A program made the translations under genes and the position numbers. From Cyclina sinensis (lineage: Eukaryota; Mollusca; Bivalvia; Venerida; Veneridae): DNA of 64,000 bases. The stretch covers positions 3,952,603-4,016,602 of the forward strand of contig JAAONU010000013.1 of the NCBI GenBank assembly GCA_012932295.1, in the 5' to 3' direction. How positions within the stretch are numbered: position 1 is the stretch's first letter; the number at the start of each line of letters is the position of its first letter. The notes below the pieces were generated by a model. The model saw only the letters and a program-made list of their open reading frames with translations. It was not told where the DNA came from and ran no database searches. This document shows positions 26,173 to 38,100 of the stretch, piece after piece.

Positions 26173-26365
26173 ATGAATTTGTACTGTGCAGATTTAGCAA
26201 GATATTTAAGTTAACATGGAACATTTGCGCCAGATTTGGATTATGGCCGGAGACCGTTATATTGCTACGCAAGTGCTTCAGTAACTTCTGTCTCTTAGAC
26301 AAATTCCTCCACAGCAGAGAAACATGTCTCTGGAACAAACTCGGCGATATTATTTTACACTAACC

Positions 26366-26440
26366 ATCACCAGCTCGGGGAGTTTCGTGTGTAGAGCACC
26401 TGACTTGCAGGCAGAGTCGAGTCCTGGCCTAGGTGTATGA
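26366..26440 (+). repeat. tRNA-like SINE head fragment
   Basis: CAGCTCGGGGAGTTTCGTG with 'gtagagcacctgacttgcag' and then 'agtcgagtcctgg' resembles the A and B boxes of a tRNA-derived SINE head. No intact cloverleaf could be drawn. Confidence 0.4.
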
Positions 26441-26504
26441 TGATTCTGATTTTGACGATGAACTTGTTACTTTAGGCGATTCATAAAGTTCTAATTTCTG
26501 CTAC

Positions 26505-26705
26505 AGAGCGTAACGCTTATTTTGTAATATGACATGTTGCTGCTTTGTGTAACGCTTATTTTGTAATATGACATATTGCTGTTTTGTGTAACGCTTATTT
26601 GGTAATATGACATATTGCTGTCTTGTGTAACGCTTATTTTGTAATATGACATATTGCTGTTTTGTGTAACGCTTATTTTGTAATATGACATATTGCTGTT
26701 TTTGT
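26505..26705. repeat. 39-bp minisatellite, five copies
   Basis: The unit 'taacgcttattttgtaata' plus 'tgacatattgctgttttgtg' starts near 26510, 26550, 26589, 26628 and 26667. Because 39 is a multiple of 3, stop-free frames with a 13-residue repeat appear on the minus strand. Nothing else suggests a gene. Confidence 0.9.
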
Positions 26706-26984
26706 AATTTGTAACGAGACATTGAACACCAAGGTCTTCATTCACTTTTTGCCGCATTCATAACGACAGGTAATGTGCGTACTAAATTATATTTTCTGTA
26801 GTAAATAAAACAAGTTATTTTCATAGACACCTAAATATTCGCCAATTATTGATGCATCAGAATAGTCAAGTCATAATCGCCTGATTAGCCTGTTAGACAA
26901 CCCTTGACGGCAGTTGATACTTTATTTATACAGTTGTCACGTTGTCGTTGACATTTTTTCAAGTCCAGAAAACATTATTAAGTC

Positions 26985-27365
26985 ATGAAGCTCCCAGTGG
27001 GATTTGAACCCATTCGGCTATCGCAACAACCCCAAAAACGTTTGCGCTTATAACCAGATTATAAGTGTCCACCTTACACCACCCCGGTGATAGGCGTTAA
27101 ATGTATGCCAACACTGATTATATGTATGGGGACACTTTTTACAGCCCGTCACACGGCACAGTTAGCGCTGTAGTCATTATAAATAATCAAATTTCCAGTG
27201 GGATTTGGACTCGCACCGATCAGCAGTAACCGCCTATCAATGCAAAGTTAGAACACCTTAGGCCACTCGGATATCGCAACAACCCTCAAAAAGATTGCAC
27301 AAATAACCGTGATATAAGTGTCCAGGTGACAAGCATAAAATATATGCTAACACTGACTATATAAA
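26985..27365 (-). repeat. Two tandem tRNA-like SINE modules
   Basis: On the minus strand the module at about 27290-27190 reads like a tRNA of the Leu/Ser type: CCGAGTGGCCTAAGGTG (A-box region), a long variable part, and GCGAGTCCAAATCCCACTGG (B-box region). A second, internally deleted copy at 27130-26985 shares 'gttgttgcgata' and 'ttcaaatcccactgg'. Flanking sequence ('ataagtgtcc', 'atatgctaacactga') is also duplicated, so the duplication covers more than the tRNA part. Confidence 0.55.
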
Positions 27366-27959
27366 GGAATTGTAGCTGTGGATTTTTTATGTGATGCTTT
27401 AGCCTGAGAAAATTAAGAGAAAAAGATATTATTCTATAGGATGGTCTTACGGGTCAGAAGTATCAAGCTTTCATAATGATCATGATATTAAAAAAAACTC
27501 TTTATTTTCCATTTCATTAAGTAACTATTATGTATCAAGAATATACATGTACTTCATTTGTTGCCTACACTTGGTTTTGCTTATTTATAGAACGACATGA
27601 ATTTGATAAATACTATTATGTTAATGTCACATCCCACGTATTGTCAATGTTTCAACGTAGGCGTATTTCATTTTCAAATCATTCTGAAGTCAGCTGAATG
27701 TGATCTTTCATTTCGATGCAAAGTATATGTTTGGACTTTTTGCTGCGCTCCTTGGACTCACTTCGCTATTTCGACCTTGTGTTTTTAGCTAGATTTCGCT
27801 TTTTTTCACGTGCTCCGCTTCTTTTAAACAGTATCTGAAATATTCCTTTTCCGGAAATACGTTTTTCCCGTTAGAGTTTCTATTGATTATTATTCCACAA
27901 TGTATACACCCAAAGCGCGGGTGTGATAGATAACAGTACATAACGAAACTATGGTGGCT

Positions 27960-28320
27960 GATTTCGGACATTTCGTTGTTTCGTTCTGTCGCGCGCGCCA
28001 ATACGAAACAACGACATTTTAAAGTTTCGAAGTTTCGTTTTGGCGCGCGCGACACAACGATACAACGATAAACCGCGCGCGCGACACAACGAAACAACGA
28101 CACTATGAACGCGACAAAACGATACTCAGAATCTCGTCTTGTCGTGCGCGCGGTTTCATTTTTATGTCGTCTTTTCGTTCTGTCGCGCGCGCCAATACGA
28201 AAAATCGAAACATTTTAATTGTCGTTGTTTCGTTCTTTCGCGTGCGCCAAAACGAAACTTCCAATCTTTAAAATGGCGTTGTTTCGTTCTGTCGCGCGCG
28301 CCATTACGAAATAACGTATC
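27960..28320. repeat. CG-rich satellite with alternating inverted units
   Basis: A unit like TTTCGTTCTGTCGCGCGCGC followed by 'caatacgaaa' occurs on the plus strand near 27978, 28175, 28230 and 28280 and in inverted form near 28030 and 28070. The CGCGCGCG cores make it far richer in CpG than its surroundings. Open frames on both strands (R-C-F-V-L-S-R-A-P) come from the repetition. Confidence 0.85.
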
Positions 28321-28330
28321 CATGATATGA

Positions 28331-29170
28331 TATCTAAAGAAATGAAGTGCAAGTTTTAGGGATTTACAGAGCTCACAACAGCGTTTAAGTAAATGTCCTA
28401 ATAACTAATGCCTAGATATTCCTGAATCTAGCGTCAAACACAGATATCTTCAACTTCAAAGCATGGACTGCTTGGCTGTCGAATTTCGACATTGTTATTA
28501 CAAAAAGTGTATTTGACAACGAAAAGGTGCATGTTTTCCTTCTGTTATTTTGTCATATACGTGTTCTATTAAAGGAGGAATGACTTATTTGTTTAAAAAT
28601 TACAAAATCGTTTTAATTTCTTTTAGGGCTTTTTTCTTACACGAATGAATGCTTATTTTAGCTTAATAAACTAACATATGTTATTTTATCGAATATAGTT
28701 TTACATCCGGGTACTGTAATAAAAGCATTAGCTTAATAATATTTATTGCATTTTCGACATTTGTATAAACAGAGAAACATAAATCGAAAAAAAGTGCAAA
28801 TGGATTGGGCTACAAGTTTTAACAACATTAGAAACAGCCCTTTCCTAAGTGTCTGTTTTATAGTCTATATAACCGATTTAGTAATTATACAATCGAAATT
28901 GAGGAAATATGTTTTAGTCAATAGAGAAGAAGGAATAAAAAGCAGGAGGAACGAAAGAATCCTAAAGGCAGAAAGAAAAAATACTAGAATTTTATAAATG
29001 AGGATTAAATCAACAAAAAGATAGAAGGAATTGCTCCAAAAAAAAAAAAAAAACTGTGCTACGCTGCCCCCAACATCCCAAACCCTCCAACCGATGCCAT
29101 ACCTTTAATGTCAATACCGATGGCGGGATACAACAAAAATGTAAAAATGATATGTCAAAAAATATCACAG
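28331..29170. other. No gene recognised
   Basis: AT-rich; an A-run of about 17 lies at 29037-29053. No motif-bearing frame. Confidence 0.55.
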
Positions 29171-29173
29171 ATA

Positions 29174-30903
29174 TTACTTAAATCTTTCTGTTCGCTTTAT
29201 AAATTTCTGTATTTCAATAAAAATATATGCATTTTCTTCCTCTGAAAGAGTTTCTTTACCAAATAATAAGTCATGTAATGTTAGAGGTTGAAAAATAAAC
29301 GTAGACTGGTACAAAATATATCTATGACGAGTAAATCTGGAACAAACTAGGAAGTAATGCTTAGCATCTTCACAAATACTTCCACAGTCACAAAGAGAGT
29401 TCTGCCTAATATGATTTCGAAATAGATCATCGTTTAGATCACTACACTGATTTCTAATTCTTGCATGATAAACAGAAAACGTTCTGTCACCGCTAAAAAA
29501 CCATTTTGGAACAATAGGTGGTTTAAAGTGATTTTTAAGGTTTGCTTTGAAACTTGAGAGACTTGGTGAGTTTTTTATTTCATTATCAAATTCGTTCCAC
29601 AACTTAACAGAAGAAGGAATTACTGATTTGGAGAAAATTTCTAAGCGTCTTGGAACAGCAGTGACATAGTTAGGGTTGAATCTTAAATTGTAAGGAATAG
29701 TTTCTTGTATTGTAGGCGGAAATAAATCTGAAAGATATTCTGGCAAAAACCCATGTTTTTCTTTATACACTAAAATTAGTTTTTGCATTTTGCGTCGATC
29801 AGATAGCGATATCCAACAAATTTCAGTTAAGAGTTTTTCAATGGATACTGAGCGTGTTCGACCAGTTACGGTTCGTGCAGCTTCATACTGAAGTTTTTCT
29901 AAAGATTCTTTATCGCGTATAGTACAGTTGTCCCACACAATTGAAGCATATTCTAGTATTGGTCTTAAATATGACACATAAATTTGGTTAAGCGTTGCAC
30001 GATTTAACCTGAACTTAAGCATTTGCATAGATCCTAGAACTTTGGAAGCAGAAGAAATTATGTTAGTGATGTGTTCGTGCCATGAACCATCCTTGCTTAG
30101 AGTTACACCAAGATGTTTATGGCTTTCAACAAAGGTAAGCTCAATATTTTGAAAACTCAAATAAGGAAGGTCTCTTTCTGCAAGCGAGAAGGCTACTACC
30201 TCTGTTTTAGAGGGGTTAAAATTTACCAACCATTGTTTTGACCAGTTAGAAATCTTTTGGAGATCGGAGTTTAACCTTGATTCTATAAGTTGTTTATTCG
30301 CGGAAGATACTGCAAGTGAACAATCGTCAGCAAATAATCTAGTGGAGCTTTCTAAAGTGTCAGCAATATCATTAACGTAGGGAAGAAACAAAAGAGGTCC
30401 TAGAACTGAGCCCTGTGGAACACCTGCAGTTATATATTTAATTTCAGAAAAGGATGACCCGATAAATACTCGTTGATGCCTGTAGCTTAAGTAATTTTCA
30501 ATCCATTTATTTAGTTTACCAATGATTCCGTATTGTTTTAGTTTGAATAACAGTCCAAGATGCCAAACTCTGTCGAAAGCCTTAGATATATCACAAAAGG
30601 TAATACAAGTGAGTTGTTTTTCGTCAAAAGCTTTACATATTTGATTATATAAGTCAATAAGTTGGTATACAGTTGAATGACCAGGGAGGAAACCAGATTG
30701 ATTTTTATAAATGATGTCGTTACTTACAAGATAATTAAAAAGATGTTTGAACATGACGTGTTCCATAACTTTGCCCAGACAACTTATAAGTCATATAGGT
30801 GTATAATTGGAAGGGATATCTTTGTCCCCTTTTTTGAATAAAGGCATTACATGTGCTAATTTAAAAAAATTTGGATAAATACTTTCTTGTATAAAAGCAT
30901 TTT
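29174..30903 (-). mobile_element. LINE B (jockey/CR1-like), 5'-truncated, long RT ORF
   Basis: A 530-residue stop-free frame (30766-29174) encodes a non-LTR reverse transcriptase: NQSGF, motif A C-D-I-S-K-A-F-D-R-V-W-H, motif B A-G-V-P-Q-G-S-V-L-G-P, motif C R-L-F-A-D-D, then W-L-V-N-F-N-P-S-K-T and the H-L-G-V-T-L primer-grip region. A terminal cysteine knuckle (C-D-C-G-x-I-C, H-Y-F-L-V-C) and an acidic tail follow. Frame-consistent coding extends upstream to about 30903 (M-P-L-F-K-K-G-D) but is interrupted by TGA near 30790. Endonuclease and ORF1 are missing. It copies its own RNA at a nicked target. Confidence 0.9.
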
Positions 30904-31770
30904 AGACAGATGCATGAACAGGCATCAATAATCAAACAAAAACACAGCGGCGTTTTTTATTTGCGAATGAAACAGACAGGAACACATACGCGTGCGTGCG
31001 CGCAGGAAGGTAGAGATACACGCACACAGACGGGAAAACAATTGTACATAATGCCAAACTGAAGAATGATATTTATGGCATAAATTTTCCTTTTCATAAG
31101 TACGTACCTCATTACGTTTCAAAATAGGTCAACACAGTATTTTATTTACCTTTCAGTAAAAATGTTTCACGTAAAAAATAAATTGTCTCGCTGAAATTTT
31201 ACTGATCAAAAAATTATTTTTTTAAAAGAAATAAAATACGCCTGAGAATTTTTCCTTTAAATTCATGTTTGGTTAGTAAAATTTAAATGAGGAAGCTAAT
31301 AAGAAAAACTGAGACAAAAAGAATACATTTAGATATGACCTATTAATAACAGTTACAGTAAGCGATAAGCAAAAGAATACTAAATATTTGCAGTTCTTAG
31401 TGAAGAAGTGAATAACATTATAACAATCATTAAACTCCTATTCATCTACGAGCTATATTTTAAAGGTGCATTCCCTACAAATAGCTGATGATATTCCGCA
31501 TATTTTTATTGGATCATTCACTTTGAAGAAAATGGAATACTTTAGATTTTGAAGTATGCCTCTTTAAAACTAAATGTAACTGACTGAAAATAAAAAGTAA
31601 AATAAATGTTCATATAAACAAAGTATGTCCCTATATACAGAGAAAGGATATCTATCAGGTAAAACTGTCATAAAAAAGTTTGTTATAAAAGATCAAGTTA
31701 GATAACACAAGGCACTTGCCTCGTTCTTGTATGATTTTTGTTTTCTTCTTTTTTATTTGTAAAAAATATT
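30904..31770. other. 3' flank of the peroxidase gene, no other gene
   Basis: AT-rich DNA between LINE B and the peroxidase stop codon. AATAAA on the minus strand at 31757-31752 lies 14 nt after the stop and is a candidate, rather close, poly-A signal. Confidence 0.5.
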
Positions 31771-32137
31771 TTAGTCATCAGTGTTCGATCTTTTTTCGTT
31801 TGCCTTCTCTAATTCGTTAATCATCCTTTCGATCTGTTCATCAACACTTAGTTGGTTCTCACTCACAAATCGATTACCCTTTTCTGTAGAGTGATTATAT
31901 TCAGCCAATCTTATATTATCTTCGTTTAAATCTAAATCTGTGTTGTTCCTGCCATCGAACAATTGAGCTTTATCATCGGCGGAAGCGTTCTGCAAACCTG
32001 CCTTTGTTTGATATTTGCCGCCATTGGTGTTTGATCTTTTCCACCACCCTGAAACTCCCTGTATGCTGACAGTTGTGCTCGGATTGAAGACAGACAAATC
32101 AAGGTCGGGGATAAGGTTACAAGGTGTAACTGGGTCA
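31771..32137 (-). CDS. Peroxidase exon 14: terminal exon and polar tail
   Basis: Residues 651-772 and TAA stop. C-N-L-I-P-D-L-D-L-S closes the peroxidase domain. The rest is a polar tail with sequons N-A-S, N-N-T and N-H-S and a short helical, possibly coiled segment (VDEQIERMINELEKANEK). The acceptor TTTATAG exists in three tandem copies; this one alone gives the family-like reading. Confidence 0.9.
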
Positions 32138-35100
32138 CTATAAAGTAACAAGGTGTAACTGGGTCACTATAAAGTAACAAGGTGTAACTGGGTCACTATA
32201 AACATACAAGATCTTTTATATTGACTTGTTATATTGTAATTCTATCTCAGGAATAGAGGACGCTGTGGCTAAAGCCATGGCTACCCTTGGGCACTCAACA
32301 CACTGATGCAGAGGCTAATGCCGGAATCGTGTTGCGTCACTGTATCGCCGCCGTTAAGCCTCTGAACGGACGCCGCACGGGCTCCGTACGATTTCCGTAG
32401 GAAATCGTTCGGAGACTGATCAGTGACTGCATTGAAATTGCACGATATCATACAATCTTCGCGCAGCCTCCGTATGGATTTTTCTCGAGAGCCCGTACAA
32501 AAATAGCACATACTTTGTAAACAGATAAGCCCTTACCCGTCACCTACAATGACCGAAACCCCGAACGGAAAATCGTAGGGCGCTCTTTTACACATGAGGT
32601 TTAAATTACTGTTTTTCTTCAAATATAGTTGTAAATCTAATATAGCGTTGGGTCAGTCATAACAAAAATATTTCGATTTTCAATTATACAGAGATAGAGT
32701 GAAATCTTTTTCACAGTGAATATACAAGAAAGTTAATGTTATACTAGCATTTAAAATGATAGTCAAGATGAATGCTAGAAATACAGTTAATGTTTCGAAA
32801 TCAGGATAGTTTAAAACATCACAAATATATTTAACTTCTAAGATTGATAAAGATACATAGATATATCTTCCAGCGCAGTTGGAGATAAAATTTATGCCTA
32901 TGCCGGTCATTGTTTGCTATGATCTCTTACCTAAATGGGAGTAAAACTATTTTTCAATTAATCAATTTTAATAAATTGTATAGTACTGTTTGTTTTTCTG
33001 AGGACAAATCATTCTAAATAGTTATATATTCATGGTCACTTTGAACACTTGTATATATCTTGAATAATATTTGTTTTTTATTTTCCGATAAAATTCTTTT
33101 ATTATAAACCCTTTTCCTGTTTTTTTTTGCTTTCAAAACAAAACTTACTGGAACTATATTGATGTTTGTGTTTGTTGACGACAGTAATATGGTTATATGG
33201 TTATGTTAGATTACCTACCGTGATTTAAATGCATTTGGACAGTGAATGTCCTTAAAGTTGTAGTTGTTGCAGAGTAGTTTCGAGAGAGAATATGACTGTA
33301 TTGCAGAAATCTGATCTGAAAAAAAATGTATTAAACTGATTAAAACTTCTTAGACCTGCTTTCGTTACGACATTTTAAGATGCTCTGTCTGTTCCAATGG
33401 AACTACTCTGCCGATGAATTTTCAGCGAGAAATCTCTTAGTATAGTAGTATAAATTGTACATACATGACTGAAGTAAAGAAAAATGTCGAGTCAAAAAAA
33501 GTACTGAGTCATCATGACTCATCCTGACCGAGAATTTTATAAAGCGGTCACGTGTTTTTGTAGTGGTGATAAAATTAAAGGTTTTGACTTTATATAATAT
33601 GTAAATAATGTGTATTAACTCAGTTGTTGATATCATTAAGTCATTTGGAAAATATAGCATCTTGACAGTTCATGGTATCTTATCAAATTCCCATATATTG
33701 TCTAAGTCTGGGTTTACAGAATACAACAAGATGTGATATGAATACAGTTGCTTTTTCAGAAGTCATGATATGAATTTATTTAGTTATCGAAACAAGAAAT
33801 AATAACACAATAATATTTTGTTTATATAACATCATTTTTTCACATGTATAGTGGTTCTGTTTTTAAATCATAAGAAATAGTGATATATGAATTTACATGT
33901 AGTTAAAACAATATAGCCACCTGACTGTACACGAAACGAGATATTATTATTATTATTATTATACCAAGCTGAAAAATATTAATATAGTGTTTATCTTCTG
34001 TATATATACGGTGGTTTTAACGAAAAGTACACGTCACTTTGAATTACTCAATATAGCCATGTAAAGGAATGATGCAAGGTAAGTTAAAACATTTGACAGA
34101 ACAGTACTAAATTAGTTCATTTCCGTAACGTTTTATTTTACCAAAACCGATTCCTTGTAAAAAAGATGTTTTTCCTTACTATTTCTCATGAGCTTGAATT
34201 GAGCAAACTAAATCACAATGAATACAATCGGAGCTGATCAAACGTATAGCAAAATGGCAACTCAGTTTTATTGACTTGTCTGAACAACCTTAATTAGGGT
34301 AGACCTGTCTGTATATAACTGCATGATATTTTTCTACTCAGATATAAAAAAAAGCGGTATAACATCTTAACATACCTCTAGTGAAGCCTGCGTCCTTGTT
34401 CTGGTACCAAAATCTGTCACCGAATTTCAGATTCCGGAAGTGATGTCCTATGATACATTCAAACGTTGGTCCTAGACTTCCGCCTGGCACATGGGTTTCA
34501 GTAAGCGCGCCAACAAACAGGTCAATATCTCTTGGGGAACTATGAAGGAATTTCAAAAAATAAAAATGCTATTGGAAATGCTATTTTCAAAGACACAAAG
34601 TTTAAACAACATATGCTTCTCAAAATAATGTTTTCCAAGAAGAAATTTTGGGATACTTAAAAGATCCTAACCCAGCCATGTTGCTTCAAATCATTAAATA
34701 ATGCCACACAGAGCGCATTTTTAATATTTACATTAGAATATTTTACGGTTATGTACATATATTTCTTTAAACACAATGTGATATTCACCAGATAGAAAGT
34801 GCATGAACTATTTACGAAATGACCATTTTGTTACTCAACACTTACCCGTAAGAAGAGCTCATTTGATAACTTAACTAATTTAACGGGGTACCAAAAGTCT
34901 AAAAACTTCGATTAAATAATTTTAACTATCTCTTGAGGTTATTTCATATTCCAAAATGAAAGGCACATCTTCAGTCTGTAAATACATTTAAATTTTTTTT
35001 TTCCTAATGAAAATTTGGCTTTACATCTGAATAATGGGCGGCGTCATTGTTGCAAAAATACACAACGAGATTAATCGAGACTCTCATTTCGTGACGTCAT

Positions 35101-38100
35101 TGTTTCTTTCCTTGATAATGGCGGTAGTATAATTTCAATCTTGCCGAAGTGCACGATCTGCCTTCCTATTATTTGAATAAGATTTATGTGTATAATGACG
35201 ATGAAAGGTACTGCAAATATAAATTTCGAATTGATTAGTTTGCTCTTGTGCAAAGAATGTAACTAAATGTTTTCTAGTAACAGATATTTCTAGCTTCATC
35301 CAGATCAACGCTGGTTGTCAATGGTTTTGCTAAACAAAATATAACTCGACTTTGACTAAAAAATCTGGTTATTTTTTAAGTCATAAACCCTGTTTTTTTT
35401 CGGTATCGTAATTTTATTTGATCAATTCTTTCAGGTTTTAAGAAGATTGATTTACAAACGTTGAATTGAAATCTTTAAAGTCATGATGAACTTACCTTGT
35501 ATTGCGGCGAATAAAAAAATGAGCATCAAATACGAGTGTAAGTGTCTGTTATTACGTTCAAAGCATTCTTTATTATTAAGCCTAGGTTAAACATTTTTTT
35601 CACTTCAGGAAATAAAACATTCCGTTTGACGTTTGCACATTTATTTCAAAGAAAATTTAAAATACAATGTCGAATCTCTGAAATAATGAAATTGAATTCC
35701 TAATAAAGTTTTCAAGTGTTAAAGTACTTTGTCCTTATTAGAGCTATAAATGCTAACAGGGCGGCAATCATAACTATGCAGTTGTCATAATGTGATTGCA
35801 CAATAGCCTGTGACATATCTATGTTTAGATAAGACACCGTTAATTGCCGTTTTATCTTCGAAGACCCCTTATACTTGATTGGTAATTTGCCTGTCTTAAA
35901 AACATGCCGCAGTGTTTTTAGCAACCTGTCAGATAATATTGCGTATAGGTTCATCTTAGATCCTGTACAAAGACTGCTAAAATTATGCCCCTGTGATCAT
36001 TCATCAATATCGGCAGAACCAATCCGTACTATTTTTTTTATTTTTGAAAAAAAATTACAAGTCATTCTTACAATAATCTTACCTATTGTAGTCGTTATTA
36101 ATTTAGTTGAAATAACTACGTTACAGCCTAAATGGTCTCGTGACAAGATGGCGCGTTCCATCGCTCGGTCGATGACTAAAAAATTGCTCCTGTTGATTAG
36201 GCGTTGCTAATTAAATATTGTTTCAACATTCGTTAAATTTTTAAAACTTAACAATAAATGCACAATCTTTATTATGGTGTCGGTTGAATTTGTGACTACC
36301 GTTTCCCTTTAAATTAATCCTCACTAAATAACAAAAGAATTTGATATATTCGATCACTATTTTACTCGAACATAACTGATATTTGTAACCTCAGTAAAAG
36401 ACCTGCTGCTATACCACTACATTGCCTTTGATGAGTAATTAATATGTCGATTTAATAAAACACTTTTGAATGACTCGCTTTTTAGCCAATTTTCTTGTTC
36501 AAAGCCCTCGTGCCAGTGCATTTTTATTTTAGTTACGCTTGAATGTTACATACGGGCGAGCTATCGTAAGCAATCGGAATACCTCGCAGTCTCTGTATAT
36601 AGAGTTTCTGGAGATAGCAAAGTAGTTACGATTAGTGTTGGAATGAGATCTTACCCATAGTTAGCTTGTTCTAATGATTTTCTCATCTCCATCGTATGAT
36701 CAGCGAGTCCTCCATTTCTTCGCCATTTCTTTTTTACCTTAGGCAGCTTGCACCATCTCCTATATTCGTTATAAGAAGGCAGGCCGTGATCTCGTCCTCT
36801 CTGAATGTTCAGTGCAGCAAGGTCAAAGGCTTTAGTACCTTCCGCGTTTATAAATAATCGGCTTCGAATGGCCTCTTCTAAAACACTTCAAGCATACCCG
36901 AAGATAAATTCGTGAAAACTCTAGCAGAGGATAGATTTAAAATCCTTGAAATTTGTACTTTTCCTGTTTATCCTTTTTTAAATGTGAGGCAATAGAGATA
37001 CAATTTTTAAATATCATAGTCTCTTTTTTTTTATCAAGATCCAACTAAAACTGATGCAGAACAAAAGGAAATGGTCGCTTACGTGGTGCTATCTTTAATG
37101 GCTAAAACACGCATGCGCGCTTGACGTAAAAGATATGTAATAAAAACCAAACATTTCAACTCTGGACTTTGGCGGAATAGTGGTTTCGTGGCAATGCAAG
37201 GGAAATTAATACAGGGCTACTTGCTCTGCAATAAAATTAATGTCATGTGTAATACTCAGATGATTCCAACAACCTTGAATAAATAAACTATTCAAGGGTC
37301 GTTGGTCATACTATCAACTTTACCCAAAATCAAACAGATAGTTAAAAAGAAGTCGCATTGAAAAACGAAAAACATACTTGTCTGTTTCTAATGACTTCCT
37401 CCCAGACAAAAAATATGACAGTCTTTCAAAAGCATTCGGAAGGTAAGTCATATCAGGGTTGAGAAATGTGTGTTCTGTTTTCCTTGTAAAACCCTTCTTG
37501 TTTATCTTTTTCAAAGATTTGCTGAATAACTGCATTTGCTGTGGTACCCACGAGTGACCGACCCTGTTAAAATGTCAAAATTACAATGTTATCAACAAAG
37601 TATTCATTCAACATCAATTCTTACTCTATCCGCAATTCGCCGAGAATAAACAAAGCACGAATTGAGCGTGATATATCATATACATTAGAGCACGCTGAAT
37701 ACAAGCGAGCGCTCGCTGACGTCACTGCAAACTACTTCCGGCTGATTTTTTTTTGTCACTGTAAACCGATAATTATCTTAAGATATTTCATAAGTGAAAT
37801 ATTTTTATGGACTAAATTATCTTCTTTGATGTTTATCTGTGATAAAATCGTAGATATTTCTAAACGTAAATTTTTAACTGATAAACTAAAAATGACCTTG
37901 TTGTTTTCAATTTCACGTCGGAAAAGAATAGAGGGTGGGGTGGAACGGAATAGCCTGACAGGGCTGAATTCAGCTTTAGTAACTGAATAATTGCAGTAAG
38001 TTTAATCTAGCAAACAACACTTTAACATAATAAAAGTGTTGAAGATAAAGCAATTAACGAATGGCTTATTTTTATTGAATGATAAATTACGCATAACATA

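Noticed and set aside
26505..26705. CRISPR-like repeat array
   Set aside because: The units are contiguous with no unique spacers, and the DNA is eukaryotic.
26491..26757. Tandem 13-residue repeat protein
   Set aside because: Same cause: a 39-bp minisatellite.
27789..28330. Arginine/cysteine-rich proteins on both strands
   Set aside because: Arise from the CG-rich inverted satellite.
31932..32180. Alternative 82-residue reading of the last peroxidase exon
   Set aside because: Results from using an upstream copy of the triplicated acceptor; loses the conserved domain end. Kept only as a possible splice isoform in the findings.
36865..36885. Frameshift or missing micro-exon in peroxidase between exons 10 and 11
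   Set aside because: The apparent phase clash vanishes when the acceptor eight bases upstream is used.
37586..37990. 134-residue open frame on the plus strand
   Set aside because: Lies in peroxidase intron 9, shows no family motif and ordinary AT-rich composition.
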